From contig JANSYI010000003.1 in assembly GCA_024742475.1 (NCBI GenBank), positions 1 through 64,000 on the forward strand: a stretch of 64,000 nt of DNA. The letters are read 5' to 3'. Origin of the DNA: a bacterium (GTDB lineage Bacteria; Myxococcota_A; Polyangia; Nannocystales; Nannocystaceae). Position numbers and translations under genes: made by a program. Below the pieces are notes generated by a model. It was not told the DNA's origin and did not search any database. It saw only the letters and a program-made list of their open reading frames with translations. Position 1 is the first letter of the stretch, and the number at the start of each line of letters is the position of its first letter. Below are positions 16,707 to 24,647 of the stretch, in pieces.

Positions 16707-19540
16707 CGCAGCCGCCGTCGGTGGAGCGGCACCTCGCCGGACTGCGTGCCGCCAGCGACGGCGACGAGGCGCGGCTGCATCGCGCCGAGGTGCGTGAGCG
16801 ACTCTTCGGGGGCGGGGGGCAAGGCGGCGTCATCGATCGGTACCGGATCGTGCGGCGGATCGGCAAGGGCGGTGGCGGCATCGTCTACGAGGCGACCGAC
16901 CCCCACATGGATCGTCCCGTCGCGCTCAAGCTGCTCGGCAGGCTCGGGTCCACGGCGCAGGAACACGCGTTCTTGCGCGAGTCGATGATGCTCGCGCAGG
17001 TCGAGCACGACGCGGTGGTCCGTGTCTACGATGCGGGCGTCTGCGAGGCGGGGGCGTACATCGTGATGGAGCTGGTCGAAGGCGCGACCATGGCCGATTG
17101 GCTCGACCAAGACGCCGCGCGGCGCTGGCCGCAGGTGCTCCGCATGCTCATCGCCGCCGGGGAGGGGCTCGCCGCATGCCACCACCAAGCGATCCTGCAC
17201 ACCGACTTCAAGCCCTCGAACGTCGGGCTCGACGCGCGCGCGCGACCGAAGCTGCTCGACTTCGGCCTCGCCCGGACCGCGGGTGCGAGCACCGGGTCCT
17301 TCGGCGGGACGCCGCCGTACATGCCTCCCGAGCAGTTCGAGCCGGGTGCCCTCGACGAGCGCGCCGACCTGTACGCGTTCTGTGTCACGAGCTTTCGGGC
17401 GCTTTGGGGTCGCATGCCGTTTCCGGGCCGGTCGGTCGAGGCGCAGCTTCGGGCCAAGCGTGCGGGCCAGCTCGTCCGGGTGCCCGACCGCGCCGGCGTC
17501 CCCGAGCGCGTGCGCAGGGTCATCGAGCGCGGCCTCTCGGCCCGGCCCGACGAGCGTCCATGCGCCGTGCAAGAGGTGCTGGAGGTCTACCGGGGCGTGC
17601 TCGCCAGCCGTCGCCGGCGCGTCGGGGTGGGCGTGGCGTCGGCCGCCGCCGCGGCGCTCGGGGTCTCGTCCTGGCTGCTGGCGACCGCGGTCCAGCCCGA
17701 CGCCTGCACCGGCGCCGACGCTGCGTGGGCCGGGGTGTACGGCAGCGAAGACCGGGGCGCCATCGCCGAGCAGCTCGTGGGGGTCGGCCGGGACGACGCG
17801 GGGCCGACGGCGGACCGGGTCGTGCGGGACCTCGACGCGTATGGGGAGCGCTGGCGCGCCGAGCATCAGCGCGCGTGCGAGGCCGCGTCGACGCGCGATG
17901 GCGAGGACACCGCGTCGTGGGACGCCCGCGTCGCGTGCATCGACGATCGCAGGCGCGAGGCCGCCGCCGTGGTCGAGGTGCTCGCCACGCGCGGCGGTGA
18001 GGCGTTCGACCGCGCGCGGGTGATGGTCGATGGCCTGACAGACCCCCAGGTGTGCGCAGACCCCAAGGTGCTGGCCGCCGAGTTCCCACCCGTGCCCGAG
18101 GCGATTGCGGCCGAGGTCGACCGAATCCGCGACGCGGTCGCGCGGGCAGGGGCGCAGACCTCCGGCGGCTTCCCACGCTCGGGCGTCGAGGCGGCCACAC
18201 GCGCCGTCGCGGAGGCTCGCGACGTCGGCCACCCTCCAACGCTCATCCACGCCTTGATCACGCGCGCGGTCGGGCGGCGGCAGATGGGGGAGACCGCCGC
18301 GGCCATCGAGGACGCACGCGAGGCGCTGGTGCTCTCGCTGGCCTCCGACCGAGACCGAGACGCGCTGCGCAGCGCGACCCTGCTGTTCGGCGGCTCGGGG
18401 TCGATGAAGGACGGCGAGCGCCGCGGTTATCTTTCGGTCGCCTCCGCCTTGCTGGGCCACGGGCGTCCCAGCGACGTGACCCGCTACCTCAACACGCTGG
18501 GCCTGTGGCAGTGGCATGCCGACGACCTCGCCGAGGCCGCCGAGACGTTCACCGAGGCGGCCCGCAGCGCCGAGGAGACCGGCAGCGGTGCGCCCGGTAT
18601 CCCACGCACCAACCTCGCGATGGTGCTGTCGGCCCTGCGGCGTCACGACGAAGCCATCGCCGCGGGGCGCTCGGCCGTGCGGACGCTACAGGAGCGCCGG
18701 GGCGCGCAGCACCCCTCCACCCTCGCGGCCCACAACGCGTTGGGCACCGCGCTGCGGGCCACCGGGCGCTACGCCGAGGCCCTCGAGCACCTCGAGATCC
18801 TCGCGCGCGGGCGCCAGGCCAGGCTCGGCCCGCAGAGCACCCAGACCATCGCCGCGCAGCTCAACGCGGCGTGGGTCCGCGGTGACCTCTTGGGTCGCGA
18901 GCACGTCGTCGACGAGTTCGAGGCGCTGCTCGAGCGGCTCGAGGCGCACCCCCAAGCGCCCTCGCTGCGCGCGACGATCGCTCTGGGTCGCAGCATCATG
19001 GCGCGTGGGCTGGTCGACGCGGGGCGCTACGCGGAGGCGGAGACGGAGCTTCGCGAGGCCCTTGCGTCGCTCGAGGCCGAGCGCGGCCCCGAACACCCCA
19101 ACACCGCGACCGCCCGGGTCGGGCTCGCCCGGGCGCTGCTCGGCCTGCACCGAACCGAAGAGGCCTACAGCGCGGCAGCGCAGGCGGTGACGCATCTCGC
19201 AAAGCGGCGGGACCCCGACCACGATCAGGTGCTCGACGCACGCAACGCGCTCGCGATGGCCTATCTGCAGCGCGACGAGCCGCACAGGGCGCGCGCCGAG
19301 CTCGAACGCGTCGCGGGCTTCGACGACCTGGCGGGTGAACAGGCGCTGCTGGTCGACGAGGCGCGTATCGAACTCGCACGCCTCGACCTCTCTGCGCGCT
19401 CCGGCGCGGCGGCGTCGTCGGCCCGGGCGCGAGGCGAGGCAGCGGCCCAGAGGATCGCGCGGCGGCTGGGCGCCGAGCACCCTCGGGCCGCGCGCGCGCG
19501 CCAACGGTGGGATGCCTCGGTCGGGGGTGGCGGACGATGA
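16703..19540 (+). CDS. Hanks-type Ser/Thr protein kinase with TM segment and TPR region
   Basis: GTG 16703 overlaps the sigma factor stop and gives 945 residues. The kinase domain (residues ~46-300) has a Gly loop (RIGKGGGGIVYE), VALK Lys76, a catalytic loop HTDFKPSN with Asp168 (Thr replaces the Arg of HRD), DFG 186-188 and PPE for APE. It therefore looks active and RD-lacking. One membrane segment lies near 309-330. The outer or C-terminal 600 residues hold TPR-like helices (for example the ALEHLEILARGRQARLG and AETELREALASLEAERG units). Coupled downstream by ATGA to a second, degenerate kinase. Confidence 0.93.
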   Translation: MTQPPSVERHLAGLRAASDGDEARLHRAEVRERLFGGGGQGGVIDRYRIVRRIGKGGGGIVYEATDPHMDRPVALKLLGRLGSTAQEHAFLRESMMLAQVEHDAVVRVYDAGVCEAGAYIVMELVEGATMADWLDQDAARRWPQVLRMLIAAGEGLAACHHQAILHTDFKPSNVGLDARARPKLLDFGLARTAGASTGSFGGTPPYMPPEQFEPGALDERADLYAFCVTSFRALWGRMPFPGRSVEAQLRAKRAGQLVRVPDRAGVPERVRRVIERGLSARPDERPCAVQEVLEVYRGVLASRRRRVGVGVASAAAAALGVSSWLLATAVQPDACTGADAAWAGVYGSEDRGAIAEQLVGVGRDDAGPTADRVVRDLDAYGERWRAEHQRACEAASTRDGEDTASWDARVACIDDRRREAAAVVEVLATRGGEAFDRARVMVDGLTDPQVCADPKVLAAEFPPVPEAIAAEVDRIRDAVARAGAQTSGGFPRSGVEAATRAVAEARDVGHPPTLIHALITRAVGRRQMGETAAAIEDAREALVLSLASDRDRDALRSATLLFGGSGSMKDGERRGYLSVASALLGHGRPSDVTRYLNTLGLWQWHADDLAEAAETFTEAARSAEETGSGAPGIPRTNLAMVLSALRRHDEAIAAGRSAVRTLQERRGAQHPSTLAAHNALGTALRATGRYAEALEHLEILARGRQARLGPQSTQTIAAQLNAAWVRGDLLGREHVVDEFEALLERLEAHPQAPSLRATIALGRSIMARGLVDAGRYAEAETELREALASLEAERGPEHPNTATARVGLARALLGLHRTEEAYSAAAQAVTHLAKRRDPDHDQVLDARNALAMAYLQRDEPHRARAELERVAGFDDLAGEQALLVDEARIELARLDLSARSGAAASSARARGEAAAQRIARRLGAEHPRAARARQRWDASVGGGGR

Positions 19541-21513
19541 GCACGACCGAGGGCACGCCCACGATCCCCGAGGGCTCCGAGGACCCCACGGCCGCGACGC
19601 TCCGGGGCGATCGCTACGTCGACGTGCGCCGGGCCTCGGGCGCGGACTCGGTCTTCGAGGCCTTCGATGCTCGCATGCAGCGGCCGGTGACGGTCGAGCA
19701 GCTGGGCAGCGTGGGCCCACGTGGGCCGGCGTTTCTGCGAGAGGCCCTCGTCTTGGCGCGCGTGAGCCACCCCAACCTCGTGCGGATCTACGACGCCGGG
19801 GTCACCGATGGCGTGGCGCACGTCGTCATGGAGCGCGTCCGGGGTCGCTCGCTCGCCGAGCGGGCGCCTCGGCGGTGGCGCGCGGTCTGTGCCGTCTACC
19901 TGGACGTCGCGCGCGCGCTGGCGGCCGTACACGCGCAGCGGCTCGTTCACCGCGACGTTCACCCCGGCAACATCATCGTCGGCGAGGACGGTCGAGTGAA
20001 GCTGCTGGGCTTGCGCCTGTCGCGGTATCGCGACGACGAGGCGCCGAGCACCGTGCCCGATGCGAGCGCGACGCTGCACGGGGCGCCGACGGAGGGCAAC
20101 GGGCCGCTGCGCTTCATCGCGCCCGAGCAGCACGAGGGCGCGGCGCCTCACCCCACCGCGGACGTGTTCGCGCTGTGCTGCAGCATGTTGACGACGCTCG
20201 GCGGGGCGCCGTTCGAGGGCCGCGAGGTGGAGGTCGTCGCGGCCAAGCGCGCGGGTCCGCCTCGCATCCCGCCGGAAGTTCCCGCGTCCCTCGCCGCCGT
20301 CCTGCGTCGAGGCCTGGCGCCTGACCCCGCCGATCGTCATCGCTCCGCGTCCGCGCTCGCCGAGGCGCTCTCTGCCGTGCTCGGCCGTCGTTCGAAGGTG
20401 CGCAACGGGCTGCTCGTCGGCGTCTCGGCGGTCACGCTGTCGGCCTTGGGCTGGAGCCTCGGGGCGGCCCAGCGCGACAGCGCGTGCGAGGACGTGGCCA
20501 CCCACCCCGCGTGGACACCCACGCACCGGGATCGGCTGACCCGGGCGTTCACGGGCAGCCCGCTCGCCTACGCGCCGGACGTGCTGCCCGAGGTGCTCCG
20601 CTCGCTCGACGCCCACGCCCAGGCGTGGCACCGCGTCGCCGAGGCGTCGTGCGAAGCGACCCGGATCCGCGCGGAGGCGTCCGAGGGCGTGCTGCAGGCG
20701 CGACGAGCCTGCCTGGACGAGGTGGCCTCAGACCTCGAGGTTCGCGTCGAGCTGCTCGCGGCCGCGGACGCCCGCACGCTCGAGCACGCACACCGCGTGG
20801 CCGCCAACGCTGCGTCGGCGACGCGCTGCACCAACCTCGGCGCGCTACAGCGCCAGGCAGACCGTGCTCCGCAGGGGGCGACGTCCGCGGCGCTCCGTCG
20901 GGCCTCGGCCTGGATCGACGCGGGACAGCCCGAGCGGGCCCATGATCTGCTGGGGCCCGCCCTCGACCCGTCCGCCCCGCCCCCGATCCGTGCGCAGGCT
21001 TTGGTCCTGCAGGGCAGGGCGAGCCTTGCCCGGGGCGCAGCCCCGCAGGCACAGCCTGTGCTCGAGGAGGCGCTGTCGATCGCGCTGCGGCACGACGAGG
21101 ACCCGGCGGCGCTGGCCGCTGCGCTCGCGGCCGCACACGCTCGCCTGCAAACCGGCGACGTGGGCGAGGCCCGGGCGTTCGTCGACGTGGCGCGAGGGCT
21201 TGCGCAGGCCGATGAGTCCGACGCCGACGCCAGGGCGAAGGCCTTGGTCGCGCGCGCTCGACTCGCGGCCGCGCACGGCGACCTCGACGAAGCCCTCGCG
21301 CTGCTCGGCGACGCGGCCGAACGCCATACCGAGCAGGGCGGACCCGACTCGCTCGCCGTCGCTGGCGCGTTGGCCATCCAAGCGGAGCTCGCGGGGTCTC
21401 GCCCGGAGGCCGCCGAGGCGCTTCTGCGCCGAGCGTCGATCTTGGAGCGACGCCTGGGTTCGCGTCACCCCGCGACCGTGCGGGCACACGCGCGAGCGCG
21501 CGGGCCCGAATGA
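19537..21513 (+). CDS. TPR-linked pseudokinase (Hanks-type, catalytic residues lost)
   Basis: ATG 19537 overlaps the first kinase stop and gives 658 residues. The fold is clearly kinase-like (LVRIYDAGVTDGVAHVVMER; HRDVHPGNIIV; RFIAPEQHEG). The Gly loop is degraded (RRASGADSVFE), the VAIK Lys is Glu54, and DFG is replaced by GLR at 158-160; HRD Asp140 and Asn145 remain. A single membrane segment near 290-310 and a C-terminal TPR-like part match the architecture of its active neighbour, so it is probably a duplicated partner. Loss of both the ATP-anchoring Lys and the Mg-binding Asp argues for a scaffold or allosteric role. Confidence 0.9.
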   Translation: MSTTEGTPTIPEGSEDPTAATLRGDRYVDVRRASGADSVFEAFDARMQRPVTVEQLGSVGPRGPAFLREALVLARVSHPNLVRIYDAGVTDGVAHVVMERVRGRSLAERAPRRWRAVCAVYLDVARALAAVHAQRLVHRDVHPGNIIVGEDGRVKLLGLRLSRYRDDEAPSTVPDASATLHGAPTEGNGPLRFIAPEQHEGAAPHPTADVFALCCSMLTTLGGAPFEGREVEVVAAKRAGPPRIPPEVPASLAAVLRRGLAPDPADRHRSASALAEALSAVLGRRSKVRNGLLVGVSAVTLSALGWSLGAAQRDSACEDVATHPAWTPTHRDRLTRAFTGSPLAYAPDVLPEVLRSLDAHAQAWHRVAEASCEATRIRAEASEGVLQARRACLDEVASDLEVRVELLAAADARTLEHAHRVAANAASATRCTNLGALQRQADRAPQGATSAALRRASAWIDAGQPERAHDLLGPALDPSAPPPIRAQALVLQGRASLARGAAPQAQPVLEEALSIALRHDEDPAALAAALAAAHARLQTGDVGEARAFVDVARGLAQADESDADARAKALVARARLAAAHGDLDEALALLGDAAERHTEQGGPDSLAVAGALAIQAELAGSRPEAAEALLRRASILERRLGSRHPATVRAHARARGPE

Positions 21514-21520
21514 CCGGACG

Positions 21521-22189
21521 TCAGCCCTGCCGCAGGTGATCGACCAGACCCTCGAGCGAGTCGGCGAGCGGGCCCATGCGATCGGCCGCGATGCGGACCT
21601 CGAGGCGCTCGTCTTCGAGGTTGCCGAGCTGCTGCGCGAGCACGAGCCGACGATGCAGGGCGTTGATCGACGGCACCCGCATCGCCTGCAGCGTGGAGAG
21701 GACCGGCGCGAGGGCGCGGTGCGACTCGAGCCAGGGCAGGCCCGCCTCGTCGAGCTCGCGTTGGATTCGCCCGCCGAGGTCGCCGGCCGTCTGGAGGTCG
21801 GCGATCCGGCGTACCCGAGAATGCGGCAGCAGCTCGCCCATCGTGGCGGCCACCGTCATCTCGAGGGGGTGAACGCGGCCGTTGCCCTCGAGGTAGTGGG
21901 GGTCGATGCTCGAAAAGTAGGCGTCGAGCGGGTCCTCCACCGCCTGGACGCGCACCGCGACCGTGGGCGCAATCTCGTGGGTGTTGGTCGGGTTGACCCG
22001 CGAAGCGCGGCGCGCAGTGAAGTGAATCTGCTCGACGAAGCCCGGCACGGCTTCGCGAACGAGCAGCGCGGGGACGCGACGAAAACACGGCAGGTCCCCT
22101 GCACGCGATGCGGAGGTGAAGCCGTGCTGCTCGGCCCAGGGCCCGAGCGCATCTCGAATCGCCCTGGCGAACTTGTCGGCCTTGCTCAC
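21521..22189 (-). CDS. hypothetical DUF4304-like protein
   Basis: GTG 22189 (VSKADKFARAIRDALGPW) gives 222 residues; an in-frame ATG at 22225 would add a short Pro/Val stretch. The N-terminal half, ALGPWAEQHGFTSASR then PCFRRVPALLV and EQIHFTARR, resembles DUF4304-type proteins (helix, then G-F-x-x, then beta strands). The C-terminal half is helical. No signal peptide. It lies antisense between the pseudokinase and the PP2C-like gene, tail-to-tail with the former (7-base gap). Confidence 0.65.
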   Translation of the reverse strand: MSKADKFARAIRDALGPWAEQHGFTSASRAGDLPCFRRVPALLVREAVPGFVEQIHFTARRASRVNPTNTHEIAPTVAVRVQAVEDPLDAYFSSIDPHYLEGNGRVHPLEMTVAATMGELLPHSRVRRIADLQTAGDLGGRIQRELDEAGLPWLESHRALAPVLSTLQAMRVPSINALHRRLVLAQQLGNLEDERLEVRIAADRMGPLADSLEGLVDHLRQG

Positions 22190-22233
22190 CGGGACAGGAT
22201 AGACTGCACCGAGGCCCGAAGGCACGCGACGCG

Positions 22234-22965
22234 ATGAACCGACCTTGGTCCGGCTACGTTCAGCCGCTCGACGCCTTCACCGGCCCGGGCGTCTGCTCGC
22301 ACAACGAGGACCACTTCGCGGCGTTTCCGATCCAGCGTCTCTGGGTGCTCGTCGATGCGTTCGGAGGCAGCGGATCGGGGGCCTTCGTCGGTCCTCTGCT
22401 GGTCGATGCGCTCCTTTCAAGCTGGGTCCGAACGGACGCACCGACGGACGTCCGCATGCGCAACGCCATCGCCGCAGCGAACGATGCGCTCGTTCGCGCG
22501 ACGCGCTCGGTGCATCGCGGCAGCGGAGCCTCGCTGGTCGCGGTGGCCGTCGATGCGCCCGACTCCGTCGTCGTCGCGCACGTCGGCTCGTGCAAGGCGT
22601 TCGTCCTGCGCGGCTGCACCTGCAACGCCGTGACGACCGAGCACACGATCGCCGCCGAGCGCCCGTCGGCCGGACCCGCCTATCGCGACGTACTCACGCG
22701 CGTGCTCGGCGAGGACGCGCAGCACGCCGAGCCAACCGTTCGACGGATCTCCCTCGCCCCGGACGACGGCATCCTGCTGTGTTCCGCCCCCGTCCACGAG
22801 GCGCTGGACATCGAGACCATGCAGTCGATCCTCGGGGCCCTGGGCAGCCACGCCTCGGCTGCGGAGGCGCTGGTGACTGCGGCGACCGAGCGCGGAGCGA
22901 TGAACAGCACGGTCGTGGTGCTCCCGCGCATCGGCAAGGCTGGGGCCGAGCCCAGCGGGGCCTGA
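22234..22965 (+). CDS. PP2C-like protein lacking metal ligands (probable pseudophosphatase)
   Basis: ATG 22234 gives 243 residues with PPM/PP2C order: SHNEDHFAA (NED, 24-26), VLVDAFGGSGSG (Asp41 kept), GSGASLVAVAVDAPDSVVVA with HVGSCKAFVLRG where family members have GDSR, then DDGILLCSAPV where SDG is expected (Asp lost) and GAMNSTVVVL where DNxT is expected (Asp lost). The two missing aspartates bind the catalytic metals in PP2C enzymes. It is close to a kinase and a pseudokinase, so it may bind phosphoproteins or regulate the module instead of hydrolysing phosphate. Confidence 0.85.
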   Translation: MNRPWSGYVQPLDAFTGPGVCSHNEDHFAAFPIQRLWVLVDAFGGSGSGAFVGPLLVDALLSSWVRTDAPTDVRMRNAIAAANDALVRATRSVHRGSGASLVAVAVDAPDSVVVAHVGSCKAFVLRGCTCNAVTTEHTIAAERPSAGPAYRDVLTRVLGEDAQHAEPTVRRISLAPDDGILLCSAPVHEALDIETMQSILGALGSHASAAEALVTAATERGAMNSTVVVLPRIGKAGAEPSGA

Positions 22966-23015
22966 GGCGACAACCCCCGCGGGCGCGCGACTCCGCCGGG
23001 GTGAAGCCATCGCTG
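22955..23015 (+). repeat. 61-bp direct repeat, copy 1
   Basis: Aligns without gaps to 23280-23340 (47 of 61 bases identical by eye), including shared GCGACAACCC and GTGAAGCCA-N-CGCTG. Copy 1 covers the PP2C-like stop codon. The repeats flank the remnant at 23016-23242. Confidence 0.6.
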
Positions 23016-23242
23016 GGAGGCTCTGCGGCCCCGGTGCCGCGGGTGACTGCAGCGAAGGCGGCCAGAACTACGCGTGGGCGACTCTCAACTGGCGCGACCC
23101 GGCCGATCCACCGTGCGTGTACGTCGAGGATCCCTGGACGCCGACGTGGGAGGCCGGCACGCATACGATCGAGTTCTCGTACCGCGAGTCCTTGGCGATG
23201 GGCCGCATCCTGATCACCAACGACCCAGCGTTCGTGCCGTAG
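23016..23242 (+). pseudogene. 3' remnant of a secreted-protein gene
   Basis: The frame ending TAG at 23240-23242 encodes an unmistakable protein end: CGPGAAGDCSEGGQNYAWAT, LNWRDPADPPCVYVEDPWTP, then HTIEFSYRESLAMGRILITN and DPAFVP. Trp, Asp-Pro and Cys spacing resembles the beta-sandwich C-terminal domains of Nannocystis-type secreted proteins. No start codon exists upstream in frame; the frame enters directly from the 61-bp repeat. The rest of the gene is missing, so this is a truncated leftover. Confidence 0.7.
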
Positions 23243-23279
23243 TCCGTGCATCATCGCGGCTGACGATACGCGGCGACTG

Positions 23280-23340
23280 GCGGGCCCTGACGCGACAACC
23301 CGGCAGGGCATGCTAGGCCGCGGGCGTGAAGCCAGCGCTG
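23280..23340 (+). repeat. 61-bp direct repeat, copy 2
   Basis: Partner of 22955-23015. Copy 2 contains the GTG start and first five codons of the SDR gene (23326), so the duplication copied the 5' end of that gene or its leader. The two copies lie 325 bases apart. Confidence 0.6.
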
Positions 23341-24060
23341 ATTCAAGGGGCGAGCCGCGGCATCGGGGCCGGCATCGTCGGGCTCCTGCTCGAGCGCGGG
23401 CGTGAGGTGGTGGCGACCAGTCGCGACCCCGCGTCCTCCGAGGCCCTGGCGGCGCTGGCGAAGACCCACGGTGAGCGGCTGCTGACGGTGCCGCTCGACG
23501 TCGAGGACGAAGCGTCGATCGAGGCGGCCGTGGCCGCCGTGGAGCGCCGCCACGGCACGCTGGGCTTGTTGATGAACGTCGCCGGTCTGCTGCACGAGGG
23601 GCCCCGTGGCCCCGAGCGGCGCATCTGCGAGGTGGACCCGCAGTGGCTGCATCGGACCTACGCCGTCAACGCGGTCGGTCCCTTGCTGGTCGCCAAGCAC
23701 TTCGCCCGGCTCCTGCAGCACGATGACCCGGCCGTCCTCGCCAACGTCTCGGCGCGGGTGGGCAGCATCGAAGACGATCGCATGGGCGGGTGGTACGGCT
23801 ATCGGGCGTCCAAGGCGGCGCAAAACATGTTCACCAAGAACCTCTCGATCGAGCTGACGCGTCGCTTTCCGCAGCTGGTCGTGCTCGCGCTGCACCCGGG
23901 CACCGTCGACACGGGCCTCTCCGCGCCGTTTCAGCGCAGCGCCAAGACCCTCTTCTCCGTCGAGCGCGCAGCACAGCAGCTGCTGCGCATCGTCGAGCGG
24001 GCGAGCCCCGAGGACAACGGCCGCTTCATCGCCTGGGACGGTGCCGAGATCCCCTGGTGA
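23326..24060 (+). CDS. short-chain dehydrogenase/reductase (CsgA/sniffer-like)
   Basis: GTG 23326 gives 244 residues. NAD(P) motif GASRGIG is at residues ~8-14, NVAG near 85, and the active triad is Ser (NVSARVGS) with YRASK. The helical PGTVDTGL and short length match the C-factor/sniffer group of SDRs rather than metabolic ketoreductases; Myxococcus CsgA belongs to this group. The substrate is not predictable. The start region is inside a duplicated 61-bp sequence, so the leader may be recently rearranged. Confidence 0.88.
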   Translation: MKPALIQGASRGIGAGIVGLLLERGREVVATSRDPASSEALAALAKTHGERLLTVPLDVEDEASIEAAVAAVERRHGTLGLLMNVAGLLHEGPRGPERRICEVDPQWLHRTYAVNAVGPLLVAKHFARLLQHDDPAVLANVSARVGSIEDDRMGGWYGYRASKAAQNMFTKNLSIELTRRFPQLVVLALHPGTVDTGLSAPFQRSAKTLFSVERAAQQLLRIVERASPEDNGRFIAWDGAEIPW

Positions 24061-24078
24061 TTCAGCGCTGGGGCTCGC

Positions 24079-24321
24079 TCAGGCCTTTGCGCTCGGGGCG
24101 ATGATGTCCCCGTAGAACAGCTCGTACAGCGCCTTGGCGCGGCCGACGTATGGCGTGACGTCGAGGGCCGCGTCCGCACCACCGCGCAGCCAGCCCTTGC
24201 GTCGGATCTTCTGGCCCGCGTGAAGGGCCGCAAACGCCACGCCGAGGACGGGGAGGGCCCGGGCGAGGCGGCGGCGTACCACCCGGGTCGTCAGTTTCGT
24301 GGCCACGGTCTTGGCGTCCAT
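24079..24321 (-). CDS. hypothetical small basic protein
   Basis: The protein has 80 residues from ATG 24321 (an ATG at 24351 is also possible). A very basic N-terminus (TKLTTRVVRRRLARALPV) is followed by a weakly hydrophobic stretch (LGVAFAALHAG) and an acidic C-terminus (DVTPYVGRAKALYELFYGD). It could be a small membrane-associated protein. It lies tail-to-tail with the SDR gene and is transcribed away from the small acidic-protein gene at 24411. No family recognised. Confidence 0.5.
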   Translation of the reverse strand: MDAKTVATKLTTRVVRRRLARALPVLGVAFAALHAGQKIRRKGWLRGGADAALDVTPYVGRAKALYELFYGDIIAPSAKA

Positions 24322-24381
24322 GCACGACCGGAAGTGCAGAACGCGTGCCATCGCGAGCGGAGGCGGGGCGAGGCGGAGAGG

Positions 24382-24397
24382 TGGCACGGAGCTTGCT
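24382..24397 (+). promoter_or_regulatory. sigma-54-type -24/-12 promoter for 24411 gene
   Basis: TGGCACGGAGCTTGCT matches the consensus TGGCACG-N4-TTGCW at every defined base. The -12 GC ends 14 bases before ATG 24411, so the predicted start of transcription is within a few bases of the ATG. Confidence 0.75.
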
Positions 24398-24410
24398 CTT
24401 TTAGGTGTGC

Positions 24411-24569
24411 ATGGAACAACAGGACAATCAGAAGCCGCAGGGTGAAGGCAACCGCGAGGCGGACGAGCGCTACCGTGAGCGCACCCGTGAGTTCGTCGAG
24501 AACGAGGACACCGAGCGGCTCGGAAAGCAGGCCGCCGAAGACCTCGACCGCCCCGCGGACGACGCGTAG
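24411..24569 (+). CDS. small acidic hydrophilic protein, 52 residues
   Basis: ATG 24411 to TAG 24567-24569. The product (MEQQDNQKPQGEGNREADER, then YRERTREFVENEDTERLGKQ) is entirely hydrophilic, helical and acidic, with no hydrophobic core, like small stress-induced or disordered proteins. It has its own perfect -24/-12 promoter and a strong terminator 22 bases after the stop, so it is a stand-alone transcription unit. No family recognised. The codon pattern and flanking signals make it a real gene despite its size. Confidence 0.75.
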   Translation: MEQQDNQKPQGEGNREADERYRERTREFVENEDTERLGKQAAEDLDRPADDA

Positions 24570-24591
24570 GCCTCGGCTCGATCCCGCAGAA

Positions 24592-24636
24592 CGGACGACG
24601 CCGCCCTCGAGACTCGGGGGCGGCGTCGTCCGTTTG
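24592..24636 (+). terminator. strong intrinsic terminator
   Basis: CGGACGACGCCGCCC (24592-24606) pairs perfectly with GGGCGGCGTCGTCCG (24618-24632) around an 11-base loop, followed by TTTGT. It sits between the convergent 24411 gene and the 24648 gene and may serve both. Confidence 0.85.
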
Positions 24637-24647
24637 TCGGGATCCAG

